From Microbulbifer aggregans (GTDB lineage Bacteria; Pseudomonadota; Gammaproteobacteria; Pseudomonadales; Cellvibrionaceae): DNA of 64,000 nt. The position numbers were made by a program, and so were the translations under genes. The notes beneath the pieces were generated by a model. It searched no databases and had not been told where the DNA came from. It saw only the letters and a list, made by a program, of their open reading frames with translations. This document shows, piece by piece, positions 1 through 8,033 of the stretch. Where the stretch lies: assembly GCF_020524005.1 (NCBI RefSeq), contig NZ_JAIVKK010000010.1, positions 1-64,000 of the forward strand, written 5' to 3'. Positions within the stretch are counted from its first letter, which is position 1. Each line of letters starts with the position of its first letter.

Positions 1-141
1 CCGAATCCACGACTCCATCGTGGATTTACTGACTCCCATGGCTTCGCAAGCCTCTTTCACGGTGTAGTTCTGGTCGACTACCAGTTGGGCTGCCTCGAGC
101 CTGAACTCGGGGTCAAATCACTTCTTTGTTGACTTGGTCAT
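1..141 (-). pseudogene. IS3-family transposase OrfA, 5' end, interrupted
   Basis: Reading the minus strand from an ATG at 141 gives MTKSTKK, a TGA stop at 118-120, then FDPEFRLEAAQLVVDQ and a helix-turn-helix ending SKSTMESWIR at the window edge. This is the N-terminus of IS3-family OrfA proteins, which normally read straight through a basic leader into a (T/F)xPEFRLEAAQLV motif. The stop lies in the frame and at the place where a sense codon is expected, so OrfA is broken unless translation starts further in. OrfB and the other IS end lie outside the window. The family assignment is firm; whether the element is dead cannot be decided from this fragment. Confidence 0.8.
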
Positions 142-208
142 TAATTCACCTGATCTCGTTGAGCGTGACAATACCACTCAAAGTCAGGTGGCCAAATTGA
201 GTGTGCCA
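142..208 (-). mobile_element. Terminal non-coding end of the IS3-like element
   Basis: Between the orfA start and about position 208 lies the leader expected of an IS3-family left end. Read on the minus strand it begins TGGCACACTCAATTTGGCC, and the 5'-TG is typical of IS3 termini. Beyond 208 the sequence becomes AT-rich and unrelated, so I place the element boundary there. The inverted partner repeat and target-site duplication cannot be checked because the other end is off the window. Confidence 0.55.
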
Positions 209-488
209 CTACACTTTTACTCGCCGTTGTATGAAAACCATGAAAGCTACGAAAGTTCCAGTGCGTTTCTACTTATTGTGATTTCGGAGCGCATTGATTT
301 GATACTTCAGATTAAAGTTGGATTTTGTAAATTCATTGTTGTTATCAGATGGTTTTTTTTTATTCTTTATGGTTTTAAAGTTTTCTAGTGATTTCGGTAT
401 TTGGTCTAAGCTGGTTTTGTTGTCAAAGTAAAACAGTGGTAAAGAGTTTGTTTTTTACCATTTTTGTCTTTTTGGAAAGGGCTTTTAT

Positions 489-1178
489 ATGGCGGTTAAC
501 GAAGAGCATGATTTTGAAAAAGACTTTGGTGGTGGTGATCTCGCCAATAAAGTTCAGATACCTAAGATTAGTAGAGAGCAGTTAAAGGCGATTAATAGTG
601 GGGTTGAAGACCTCTTTTTCAATATAGGTGCAGTCGATACGCCGAGGGGGCCGATTTTCTATTCTGCCTCTCGAGAGGGGGGCGGTACGGTTGTTCGTCC
701 TCCACCTGGGGATCAAGATTCTCCGGGCGGAGAGCAGCCCCCTGGTGGTGAACCACCTCCGGGTGGAGGTCAGCCACCAGTTGGGATACCGCTTAAAAAG
801 GGTAAAGTTATTCCCTGTGACAATGTGATCATAGATGAAGCTGATGGTGGAAATGGTCATCCTCCAGGGGGTGGGGTGCCAGGTGGGGAACGTAACGGGC
901 CAGATATTTTTGAAATACCACCAGATCTGGAAAATTGTGTCTTCACTCAGCACCACAGAGCGGAGAATGGTGATGGCTGGGTCGTTATCATTCGTATTCA
1001 AAAAGGAAGAATGAAACAAATTGTCGTGATTGATGAAAATGGTAACCGCACACCTGTACATAGAAATGTCGGTGACGTTATCAAGGTGCATAAGGATAAC
1101 AATAAGATCACAGTAGTTGGGAGCAGGAAGGCCTGTACATATTTCGTGAATAGCAATCGCCTTGTTTGTGTTCCGTGA
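489..1178 (+). CDS. Unrecognised Pro/Gly-rich protein
   Basis: A 229-residue acidic protein with no recognised family. The ATG at 489 follows a good ribosome binding site (GGAAAGG, about 8 bases upstream). Residues about 75-100 are a low-complexity linker of repeated PPGG/PPPG units, and a second PPGGG stretch lies near residue 125. The C-terminal ~90 residues are compact and hydrophilic, beta-rich looking, with two cysteines (ACTYF and RLVCVP) that could pair. No signal peptide or membrane segment is visible. It lies next to an IS end in AT-rich DNA, unlike the core genes that follow, which suggests acquired DNA. The tail might be a surface or toxin-like domain, but nothing in the sequence proves a function. 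Confidence 0.6.
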   Translation: MAVNEEHDFEKDFGGGDLANKVQIPKISREQLKAINSGVEDLFFNIGAVDTPRGPIFYSASREGGGTVVRPPPGDQDSPGGEQPPGGEPPPGGGQPPVGIPLKKGKVIPCDNVIIDEADGGNGHPPGGGVPGGERNGPDIFEIPPDLENCVFTQHHRAENGDGWVVIIRIQKGRMKQIVVIDENGNRTPVHRNVGDVIKVHKDNNKITVVGSRKACTYFVNSNRLVCVP

Positions 1179-1220
1179 TTTTTCCGGAACATAAATCTGT
1201 TGCTTATCTCCCCTGAAACC

Positions 1221-1255
1221 GGAGAGCTTCAGTATTAAACTAACCGAAGCTCTCC
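1221..1255. terminator. Hairpin between convergent genes
   Basis: A perfect 10-bp inverted repeat (GGAGAGCTTC / GAAGCTCTCC) with a 15-base loop lies between the 3' ends of the 489-1178 gene and the DUF885 gene. Neither side carries a clear T-run, so it is either a weak bidirectional terminator or a 3'-stabilising hairpin. Confidence 0.45.
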
Positions 1256-1291
1256 AACTGCGAGAAAACTTATAAAGTTTGCCGATGAGTG

Positions 1292-3148
1292 CTATTTTTC
1301 TTTGAGCTCGCTCAACATCAGCTCACGAATCACTGGTACCGGCGCGTTGCCATAGCTCAGGAATTTTTCGTGGAACTGCTTGAGATTGAATTTGTCACCC
1401 AGGCGCACCTTCATTTCGTCACGCAGTTTCATGATGGCCATATAGCCGGCAAAGTAGCTGGTGAGCTGTACCTGACTCAGGGTGGCGCGGCGCCACTTGC
1501 CCATGGCTTCAGCCCGCTGCTGGAAGGCCTGCTTCATCATCAGGTCCAGGGCTTCCTGTTCCGACATGTCCTTCACCTGGATGGAGTAGTCGAGAATGGT
1601 GTTTACTACGGTGCGCAGATTCCACTTGTAATACATCATCCATAGCTCCGGCTTGAAATCGCCGTAGCCGGCTTCCAGCATCATGCGCTCGCTGTACACC
1701 GCCCAGCCCTCGATCATGGCACCATTCCCGAGGATATTCTTGATCAGGCTGGGGGACTTGTTGGCGTAGACCAGCTGGGTGTAGTGGCCGGGGATAGCCT
1801 CGTGGATATTGAGAATCTGCATGAGATAGGTGTTGTACTCGCGCAGAAAGCTTTCTGCTGCCGCGTCGTCCATGTTTTCGATCGGCATGACGTTGTAATA
1901 GGTATTCGCTCCCTTGTCATAAGGGCCCGGTGCGTTGATCGATGCCACTGAGAAGCCACGCATGTACGGTGGTGTGGTACGTACGACCAGAGGTTTTTCC
2001 GGATCCAGAGTGAGCAGGTCGTGTTCGGTAACGAACGCGGCCAGTTCCGGGATCTGCTTTTCCACGTCGGCCTTGAAGGCTTCCTTGGTGGCATGCTGTA
2101 GGGAGAGCTTTTCGAGAACCCGGGAAATTTTATCCAGAGGGTCATTTGGGGGCTGTTCGTTGTTGAAATATTCGGGCCAGAGTTCGTCGGCGAGTTCAGC
2201 CATCTTTTTGTGCAGGCGATCTTTTTCCTTCAGGGCGAGCTGGTACAGGGCCTCGCCGGTCATACCGATCTGGATGTCGTATTTGAACTTTTGCTCGTAG
2301 AGTTTGTTGCCGATACGGAAGTTACGGAAATCCCCGCTTTGCTCCAGGCTGGCATGGGTGGTTTGCAGATAGGTGATAAAGTCTTCAATGGCAGTCTGAG
2401 CGGCGTTGATTCGCTGGTCGAAGCTTTCTTTCTCCGCCTGGGTCAGTCCGCTCTCGGCAACTTTTTTCTTCAGGTCATCTCCGAATATGGATTTGGCGCC
2501 TTCGTTTTGCTGGATTGCCAGTACCAATTGCGGTGAGGCGGGGTTGTGGAGCGTCTGTTGCGCGGCTGCGTAATAGGCCGGTACCGACTTCAGGCGTTCG
2601 CTGAACGTGCGTAGACGCACATCCAGCGGCGCATATTCTGTGTTCAGAATCAGGGCAAAGCCGTGGGAGACGTTGTAGTCGGCGGGATTCCATTCGTGAG
2701 ATTTGAATTCGGTCAGGTCCCAGATGGTTTTATTGAGGAAACTCTGGATCAGGGCGAGATCTGAACGGGCATTGGCGTCCAGCTTTTGCGAGTCGTACTT
2801 GGCGAAGTCATTGAGGTAGCCGCGGGCAAACACCAGCGCCTTGCGCCGAAAGTCGACGTTCGGAATTTCGAGTTTGTCGGCCACCGCATAGTAGCCATTG
2901 CTGATCGCCCAGGTGGGGAACAGTTGCCACATGCGCTCGATCATCTGGTCACTCAGTTGGTAGAACGCTTTTTGATCGACGGATGGCTGGGGCTGCGCAA
3001 CAGAATCTTTCGCGCCACTTTTTTCCGTGGCACTTTTTTCGCTGACGGCGGAGCTGGTTGTCAGCGTCTGGTTCGATGGTGTGTCGGTTTTTTGTTCGCA
3101 TCCGCTGGCGAGGATTGCGGTACACAATACGGCCACTAAGTGTTTCAT
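1292..3148 (-). CDS. DUF885 family lipoprotein, putative metallopeptidase
   Basis: A 618-residue DUF885 protein. The N-terminus (MKHLVAVLCTAILASGC) is a lipoprotein signal with a lipobox ending at Cys17. The next residue is Glu, not Asp, so outer-membrane sorting is expected by E. coli rules. A Thr/Ser/Lys-rich linker precedes the globular domain. The family hallmark HEAIPGHYTQ lies at residues 449-458 and resembles a zinc-peptidase HExxH site with the signature HxxxxGH. Downstream GAMIEGWAVYSERMM supplies conserved Glu residues. Length matches full-length family members. A peptidase role is suggested by the motif, but the substrate is unknown. It is transcribed divergently from phhB across a 197-bp gap. 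Confidence 0.85.
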   Translation of the reverse strand: MKHLVAVLCTAILASGCEQKTDTPSNQTLTTSSAVSEKSATEKSGAKDSVAQPQPSVDQKAFYQLSDQMIERMWQLFPTWAISNGYYAVADKLEIPNVDFRRKALVFARGYLNDFAKYDSQKLDANARSDLALIQSFLNKTIWDLTEFKSHEWNPADYNVSHGFALILNTEYAPLDVRLRTFSERLKSVPAYYAAAQQTLHNPASPQLVLAIQQNEGAKSIFGDDLKKKVAESGLTQAEKESFDQRINAAQTAIEDFITYLQTTHASLEQSGDFRNFRIGNKLYEQKFKYDIQIGMTGEALYQLALKEKDRLHKKMAELADELWPEYFNNEQPPNDPLDKISRVLEKLSLQHATKEAFKADVEKQIPELAAFVTEHDLLTLDPEKPLVVRTTPPYMRGFSVASINAPGPYDKGANTYYNVMPIENMDDAAAESFLREYNTYLMQILNIHEAIPGHYTQLVYANKSPSLIKNILGNGAMIEGWAVYSERMMLEAGYGDFKPELWMMYYKWNLRTVVNTILDYSIQVKDMSEQEALDLMMKQAFQQRAEAMGKWRRATLSQVQLTSYFAGYMAIMKLRDEMKVRLGDKFNLKQFHEKFLSYGNAPVPVIRELMLSELKEK

Positions 3149-3345
3149 GATAATGCTCTGATTTTTTCGGTTATCAGGGCAAAAATTAGCACACTTGACT
3201 TGTAGTTCTCACAATGTCCGGCTTTTATTTTGTGTGATACAGGTCGCCTTGTTTCACATTAGGGGGCTGGTTAAAGTGGCAAAACGCGAATTTGTGGTCG
3301 AGTGCCACGATTCCAAAATTCTAAATAGGTATAAGGAGTCTGGGT

Positions 3346-3690
3346 ATGACAGAACTAGCAGCACAGGCGTGTGAAGCCTGCCGTGCAGATGCACCTCTGG
3401 TCAGTGATGAAGAGTTGGCGGAACTGGTCCGGGAAATTCCGGATTGGACCCCGGTCGTCCGGGAAGGCGTCATGCAGTTGGAGCGGGTTTTCAAGTTCCG
3501 CAACTTCAAGCAGGCACTGGCGTTTACCAACCGTGTGGGTGAGATTGCCGAAGAGGTCGGCCATCACCCGGCACTGCTCACCGAGTGGGGCAAGGTAACG
3601 GTGACCTGGTGGAGCCACGAAGCGGGCGGCCTACACAAGAATGATTTCATCATGGCTGCGCGTACGGACAAGCAGGTGGACGCGGAATAG
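3346..3690 (+). CDS. phhB: Pterin-4a-carbinolamine dehydratase
   Basis: A 114-residue PCD/DCoH protein that dehydrates 4a-hydroxytetrahydrobiopterin during pterin recycling in aromatic amino-acid hydroxylation. The diagnostic active-site block [20 protein letters not shown] is present at about residues 65-84, and [13 protein letters not shown] completes the fold. The ATG has AAGGAG upstream. The N-terminal ~20 residues carry two cysteines in a CEAC arrangement, as in several Pseudomonas-type PhhB proteins. The usual partner phhA (phenylalanine hydroxylase) is not in this window, so here it is a stand-alone gene. A DUF1272 gene follows 121 bp downstream. Confidence 0.93.
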   Translation: MTELAAQACEACRADAPLVSDEELAELVREIPDWTPVVREGVMQLERVFKFRNFKQALAFTNRVGEIAEEVGHHPALLTEWGKVTVTWWSHEAGGLHKNDFIMAARTDKQVDAE

Positions 3691-3811
3691 CGCGCCAAAC
3701 CTGGTTGTATGGCCGCCACTGCTGGTATCGGGTGGCGGTTGATACATCAACTGCCTGTTGCCGTTGCGTGTTCTGTTATCAGTTCGAATCGGAAACAGTC
3801 AGGAAATTTCC

Positions 3812-4042
3812 ATGCTGAAAATGAAAGCAGCCTGTGAATGTTGTAGTGCACCGCTTAGTCTCGCGGGCCAAGCTTTTATCTGCTCTTACGAGAACACCTT
3901 TTGTCCGGCTTGTGCAGAGCAATTCCGGCAAGTTTGTCCCACTTGCCAGGGCAACCTGGTTCCTCGCCCCAGCCGCCGTTCTTCCCCCACCGAGGTGGCC
4001 AAATCCGGCTTCAAGGCCAAGCTGGAAGAAATCCTGCCCTGA
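3812..4042 (+). CDS. DUF1272 small zinc-ribbon-like protein
   Basis: A 76-residue cysteine-rich protein of the DUF1272 family. The pattern is CECC near residue 8, then FICSYENTFCPACAE and VCPTCQGNLVPRP, i.e. four closely spaced Cys groups probably binding zinc. The start at 3812 is chosen because AGGA lies about 8 bases upstream and because it matches the family N-terminus; an upstream in-frame start at 3758 would add 18 unrelated residues. The basic C-terminal tail is variable. The stop codon abuts the tlyA stop codon on the other strand (shared TGATCA), so the two genes converge with no intergenic space. Function is unknown. Confidence 0.8.
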   Translation: MLKMKAACECCSAPLSLAGQAFICSYENTFCPACAEQFRQVCPTCQGNLVPRPSRRSSPTEVAKSGFKAKLEEILP

Positions 4043-4801
4043 TCAGGCGCTTTTCTGTGCCCACAGCAAAAATTCCCGGTTGCCGTCACCGCCCTTGATC
4101 GGGCTGTCGATATAGTGGTGTACCGTCAGACCGAGCTGTGCGCACAGTTCCGAAATGGTCTCCTGTACGTCAACGTACAGTTGCTCGTTGCGAACCAGTC
4201 CGCCCTTGCCGATATTCTCCGGGCCCACTTCAAACTGGGGTTTGACCAGGCTCAGCAGGTGGCCGCCGTTTTTCAGTAGCGGGGGTAGCTGGGGGAGTAT
4301 CAGCGTCTGGGAGATGAACGACACATCCATAACGATTGCATCAAAGCCATCGTCACCAAACGGGGCGATATCGTCGACGGTCAGATGGCGGGCGTTTACC
4401 CCCTCGAACAGGTGCATGCGGGGATCCTGGCGCAATTTGTCGGCCAGCTGGTCACGCCCTACGTCCACACCGACAACCGATTCCGCGCCACGCTGCAGCA
4501 GACAGTCACTGAAGCCGCCAGTGGAGCAGCCCACATCCAGCGCGTGCCAGCCGGTGGGGTCGAGATTGGTGTGATCCAGGATCCCGGCCAGTTTCAGGCC
4601 GGCGCGGGAGACATAGCGGTCTTCCGGCAATGGTTCCACCCGGATCTGGGTGTCTTCTGGTAGTGACTGGCTGGCCTTCTGCGCTGGCCGCCAGTTGTGG
4701 CCATCCGCAAGCAGCACGCGCCCGGCGTCGACAAGCTTTTTGGCGTGGGTACGGGAATTGGCCAGTTGGCGCTGTACCAATAAGAGATCCAGACGGGTCA
4801 T
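4043..4801 (-). CDS. tlyA: TlyA-family rRNA 2'-O-methyltransferase (hemolysin A family)
   Basis: A 252-residue TlyA protein. TlyA proteins methylate ribose 2'-OH groups of cytidines in 16S/23S rRNA. An N-terminal S4 RNA-binding domain (MTRLDLLLVQRQLANSRT to about residue 60) is followed by an FtsJ/RrmJ-type Rossmann methyltransferase. Its SAM motif is ALDVGCSTGGFSDCLLQRGA and the later catalytic-region motifs are VMDVSFIS and LVKPQFEVG. I chose the second in-frame ATG (4801), which matches the family start; the alternative at 4810 adds only MPF. It is divergent from nhaA. The older name hemolysin reflects heterologous phenotypes and should not be taken as a toxin call. Confidence 0.92.
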   Translation of the reverse strand: MTRLDLLLVQRQLANSRTHAKKLVDAGRVLLADGHNWRPAQKASQSLPEDTQIRVEPLPEDRYVSRAGLKLAGILDHTNLDPTGWHALDVGCSTGGFSDCLLQRGAESVVGVDVGRDQLADKLRQDPRMHLFEGVNARHLTVDDIAPFGDDGFDAIVMDVSFISQTLILPQLPPLLKNGGHLLSLVKPQFEVGPENIGKGGLVRNEQLYVDVQETISELCAQLGLTVHHYIDSPIKGGDGNREFLLWAQKSA

Positions 4802-4938
4802 GAACGGCACTATAGTTCTATCAGGTTGGAGGTGGAAGCGGCTGCCATGCTAACTTCTGTTCCTCGCTCTGAGAAGCGCCGGAAAGATTCTGGCGTTTGG
4901 GCATTCAAGATTTAAGGACAAGAAGGAGTCGGCACTCG

Positions 4939-6384
4939 ATGGCCAAAAATGTTTTGAGCAAATTCCAGATTCGCAAAGGAGAGGTATTCCAGGCACCACT
5001 GGAAAATGCGCTTGACCGGTTGGTAACGCCTTTTGAGGAGTTTATCCACCGCCAGAGCACCAGTGGCCTGTTATTGATGCTGTGCGCGGTTGTTGCACTG
5101 GTGATCGCCAACTCCCCCTGGCAGGAAGCGTACAAACATATCCTGCACCTGCCGGCCGGCTACCACTTTGGTGACTGGTCTCTGTCGATGAGTTTCCACC
5201 ACTGGATCAACGACGGCCTGATGGCCATCTTCTTTCTGCTGGTGGGGCTTGAGCTCAAGCGGGAATTTCTGGTTGGCGAATTATCGGAATTGAAGCATGC
5301 CGTACTGCCGGTTATGGCGGCCATAGGCGGTATGGTCGTACCGGCGTTGATCTTTGCGGGGATGAACGTCGGAAGCCCTTCAGAGCGCGGCTGGGGCATT
5401 CCCATGGCCACAGATATTGCTTTTGCTGTGGGCTGTATCGCGATTCTCGGCAACCGGGTGCCCCGTGCAGTGGTCACTTTCCTGGTAGCGTTGGCGATTG
5501 TGGATGACCTGGGTGCAATCCTGGTGATCGCCATCTGGTATACCGAGAGCGTGAATATGACGGCGCTGGCAGCAGCCATTGGCCTGGTGGTTTTGCTGTG
5601 GTTGCTGAACGGCGCCGGGGTGCGCCGTGCCCCGGCCTATCTCTTTGTGGGCGTTTTGCTCTGGTATGCACTGTACAAAACCGGGGTGCACGCCACTCTG
5701 GCCGGTGTGATTACCGCCATGGCTATCCCCGCGCGGCCCAAATATGATCCGGTGGCATTCAGTACCTTTGTCAAAGACATCATCCGCAGCTTTGACCGCT
5801 GTTTCCGTCCCGGGGACAAAATCATTGCCAACGATGCCCTGCGCGCGCGGGTTTCCGCTCTGGATAACGGTATTCACTTGGTGCAGTCCCCCCTGCAGCG
5901 CATGGAGACCCGTTTGCACACGCCGGTGGCCTTCATTGTGGTGCCGATTTTCGCGCTGGCCAATGCGGGCATTCCCGTGGACAGTTTTACCAGTACGGAA
6001 GCGGTATTTAACCCGCTTACCCTCGGTGTTATTTGTGGCCTGGTATTCGGCAAGTTGATCGGTATTACCGGTGCCACCTGGGTTGGCTGGAAACTGGGCT
6101 GGGGAGAACTGCCGAGCTCGGGAACCTTCCATCACATTATCGGTGTAGCCCTGCTGGGGGGGATCGGGTTTACGATGTCGATCTTCATCTCCGAGCTGGC
6201 ATTTGCCGGTAGCCATGAAATGCTGATTCAGGCGAAAGCAGGGGTGTTGTTGGCGTCGCTGATCGCCGGTATTGCGGGCTTTATGGTGCTGCGCCGTGCG
6301 CCGATTGAAGAATCCACACAAGGTAGTGGCGAGCTGGAACATTCCCACCATTCCCAGCAGCAGGGCGCAAGCAAGCTGCCCTGA
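4939..6384 (+). CDS. nhaA: Na+/H+ antiporter NhaA
   Basis: A 481-residue inner-membrane antiporter of the NhaA family, exchanging sodium for protons in pH and salt homeostasis. The paired aspartates of the transport site are seen in LAIVDDLGAILVI (D189-D190 from this start). Other family blocks are FFLLVGLELKREFLVGELS, PMATDIAFAVGCIAILG and GGIGFTMSIFISELAF. About eleven to twelve hydrophobic helices are visible. The ATG at 4939 has AAGGAG 10 bases upstream; an in-frame GTG/TTG-type start at 4897 lacks one. The protein is longer than E. coli NhaA (388 aa) because of an extended N-terminus, an insert near residues 270-320 and a His/Gln-rich tail. It converges with the cyd operon. Confidence 0.94.
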   Translation: MAKNVLSKFQIRKGEVFQAPLENALDRLVTPFEEFIHRQSTSGLLLMLCAVVALVIANSPWQEAYKHILHLPAGYHFGDWSLSMSFHHWINDGLMAIFFLLVGLELKREFLVGELSELKHAVLPVMAAIGGMVVPALIFAGMNVGSPSERGWGIPMATDIAFAVGCIAILGNRVPRAVVTFLVALAIVDDLGAILVIAIWYTESVNMTALAAAIGLVVLLWLLNGAGVRRAPAYLFVGVLLWYALYKTGVHATLAGVITAMAIPARPKYDPVAFSTFVKDIIRSFDRCFRPGDKIIANDALRARVSALDNGIHLVQSPLQRMETRLHTPVAFIVVPIFALANAGIPVDSFTSTEAVFNPLTLGVICGLVFGKLIGITGATWVGWKLGWGELPSSGTFHHIIGVALLGGIGFTMSIFISELAFAGSHEMLIQAKAGVLLASLIAGIAGFMVLRRAPIEESTQGSGELEHSHHSQQQGASKLP

Positions 6385-6409
6385 AGGCTTTCATTTGGTT
6401 GTGGCGCTG

Positions 6410-6730
6410 TCACCGGGTTGGCAGCGCCAGCCAGCCAATTCCCAGTAGCGAGGCCCACGCCGCCACCGCACAGGCAAGCTGCCAGGCACGCGGTGCCTTG
6501 CTGAGAATGCCGGACCCATAAATCACGCCGATACAAAGTCCGATCAGTAGCAGGCTGGTCTGGCCATGGCTGGGCGCTTGCCCATTGCGGTATAGCAGAA
6601 CCGGCCAGAAAGTGACGCCCAGCGCCGTGATCAGGGACAAGGCGAAGGTTGTGACTCTAAGACCCGTCATGGGCTCCCCAATTGTTGTGTGTGCCGGAGA
6701 TTGTGGTGTTGCCGGATCCATTTCACTCAT
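6410..6730 (-). CDS. ybgE: Cyd operon protein YbgE-like
   Basis: A 106-residue membrane protein at the end of the cyd operon. Three hydrophobic segments are visible (about residues 28-49, 59-77 and 84-103). Position and size match YbgE, the small membrane protein encoded after cydX in E. coli. The ATG at 6730 is 10 bases after the cydX stop codon. A 7-bp hairpin (GGCGCTG...CAGCGCC, 6403-6428) overlaps its stop codon and may end the transcript. Sequence similarity to E. coli YbgE is weak by eye, so the name rests mainly on context. No biochemical role is established. Confidence 0.7.
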   Translation of the reverse strand: MSEMDPATPQSPAHTTIGEPMTGLRVTTFALSLITALGVTFWPVLLYRNGQAPSHGQTSLLLIGLCIGVIYGSGILSKAPRAWQLACAVAAWASLLGIGWLALPTR

Positions 6731-6740
6731 ATGTGTATTT

Positions 6741-6860
6741 TCAGTCTTCGAATTCCGTTTCCCGCCGGTCCATATCTTCCGTAACCTCCAGCCACAACGC
6801 GTTGACGATGGCAAAGGAGCACGCCAGTAATACGCCGAGAATCCAGGTGAAATACCACAT
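6741..6860 (-). CDS. cydX: Cytochrome bd oxidase small subunit CydX
   Basis: A 39-residue single-helix protein starting MWYFTWILGVLLACSFAIV, followed by NALWLE, an unmistakable CydX/YbgT sequence. It is too short for usual gene calling. CydX binds CydA and stabilises the haems of cytochrome bd quinol oxidase in the inner membrane. The gene lies 12 bases after cydB (stop 6873) and 10 bases before the ybgE-like gene, in the same direction. The hydrophilic tail TEDMDRRETEFED is acidic, as in relatives. Confidence 0.92.
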   Translation of the reverse strand: MWYFTWILGVLLACSFAIVNALWLEVTEDMDRRETEFED

Positions 6861-6872
6861 GACAACGCCTCC

Positions 6873-8006
6873 TCAATAGCTGCTGTGTGAGTTTTCTTCG
6901 ATGTATTCCTTCGTCACCCGGCCAAACATCTTGCGGTAGCACCAGGCCGTGTACAGCAGGATGATCGGAACAAAGATCACTGCCGCGGCGAACATCAGTC
7001 CCAGGGTCAGCTGGCTCGAGGTGGCATCCCACATGGTCAGGCTCATATTCGGGTCACGGGAAGAGGGCATGACAAACGGGAACAGTGCCACGCCAGCGGT
7101 GAGGATGACGCAGGCAACACACAGTGAGCTGGACAGAAACGCCAGTACACTTTCCGCTCGGCTCAATAGCAGAGTGATCGCCGCTGTCACAATGCCCAGT
7201 ACCGGGATGGCCCACAACAGCGGGTATTGCAGGTAGTTGGCCTGCCAGCCGCGATTGCCGTAGGCCACGGTTTTCATCAATGGATGAATTTTGTCGCCCA
7301 CCGGTTTGGTATCCACAATGTGCATACCGTCGATACCGAGCAACAGCCAGATACCGGCCAGTACAAACAAAATGATGACGGCACCGGCAGTGATCTGCGT
7401 AATAGACTGCGCGCGTATCAGCAGCAGTCCGTGGGTTTTCAGTTGCAGCCATGCGCCGCCCTGCATGGCCAGCATGGCCACGGACAGCAGCCCGCAAATC
7501 AGTGCGAAAGGGTGCAGCAGTCCGAAAAAAGATCCGTGGTAACTGGGGCGCAGCATGGGATCCAGCTCGAATGGCAGGCCCAGCATGAGATTTCCGAAGG
7601 CCACACCAAAAATCAGTGCAGGCACGAAGCCACCGATGGTCAGTCCCCAGTCCCACATGTTGCGCCAGCGCGGGTCGTCGATTTTCGAGCGGTAATCAAA
7701 ACCCACCGGACGGAAAAACAGTGCGCACAGGGTAAGAATCAGTGCGCTGTAGAGCCCGGAAAAAGCCGCTGCGTATACCATCGGCCAAGCCGCGAAAATG
7801 GCCCCGCCAGCAGTGATAAACCAGACCTGGTTACCCTCCCAGTGCGGGCCGACGGTATTGATCATTACCCGGCGGTCCATATCGGTTTTGCCGATGATCC
7901 GAAGCAGCATGCCCACGCCCATATCAAAGCCGTCGGTTATCGCAAAGCCGATCAGCAGCACACCAATTAATATCCACCAGATCAGTTTGAGTGTTTCGTA
8001 GTCCAT
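6873..8006 (-). CDS. cydB: Cytochrome bd quinol oxidase subunit II
   Basis: A 377-residue CydB. It pairs with CydA in the bd-type terminal oxidase, which oxidises quinol and reduces oxygen under low oxygen or stress. The N-terminus DYETLKLIWWILIGVLLIGF, followed by AITDGFDMG, is the family signature, and PHWEGNQVWFITAGGA follows. About eight to nine membrane helices are visible. The ATG is preceded by GGAGAGG, and 27 bases separate it from cydA. The C-terminus ends in a short hydrophilic EEYIEENSH-like tail (KEYIEENSHSSY). Confidence 0.95.
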   Translation of the reverse strand: MDYETLKLIWWILIGVLLIGFAITDGFDMGVGMLLRIIGKTDMDRRVMINTVGPHWEGNQVWFITAGGAIFAAWPMVYAAAFSGLYSALILTLCALFFRPVGFDYRSKIDDPRWRNMWDWGLTIGGFVPALIFGVAFGNLMLGLPFELDPMLRPSYHGSFFGLLHPFALICGLLSVAMLAMQGGAWLQLKTHGLLLIRAQSITQITAGAVIILFVLAGIWLLLGIDGMHIVDTKPVGDKIHPLMKTVAYGNRGWQANYLQYPLLWAIPVLGIVTAAITLLLSRAESVLAFLSSSLCVACVILTAGVALFPFVMPSSRDPNMSLTMWDATSSQLTLGLMFAAAVIFVPIILLYTAWCYRKMFGRVTKEYIEENSHSSY

Positions 8007-8033
8007 GCTGGAAATCCTCTCCTGCTCCTGTTT

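Noticed and set aside
720..890. PPGG-rich region as a DNA tandem repeat
   Set aside because: The repetition is at the amino-acid level with varied codons, not a true DNA repeat.
4043..4801. Reading TlyA as a haemolysin toxin
   Set aside because: S4 plus FtsJ domains and a SAM motif show an rRNA methyltransferase; the haemolysin label is historical.
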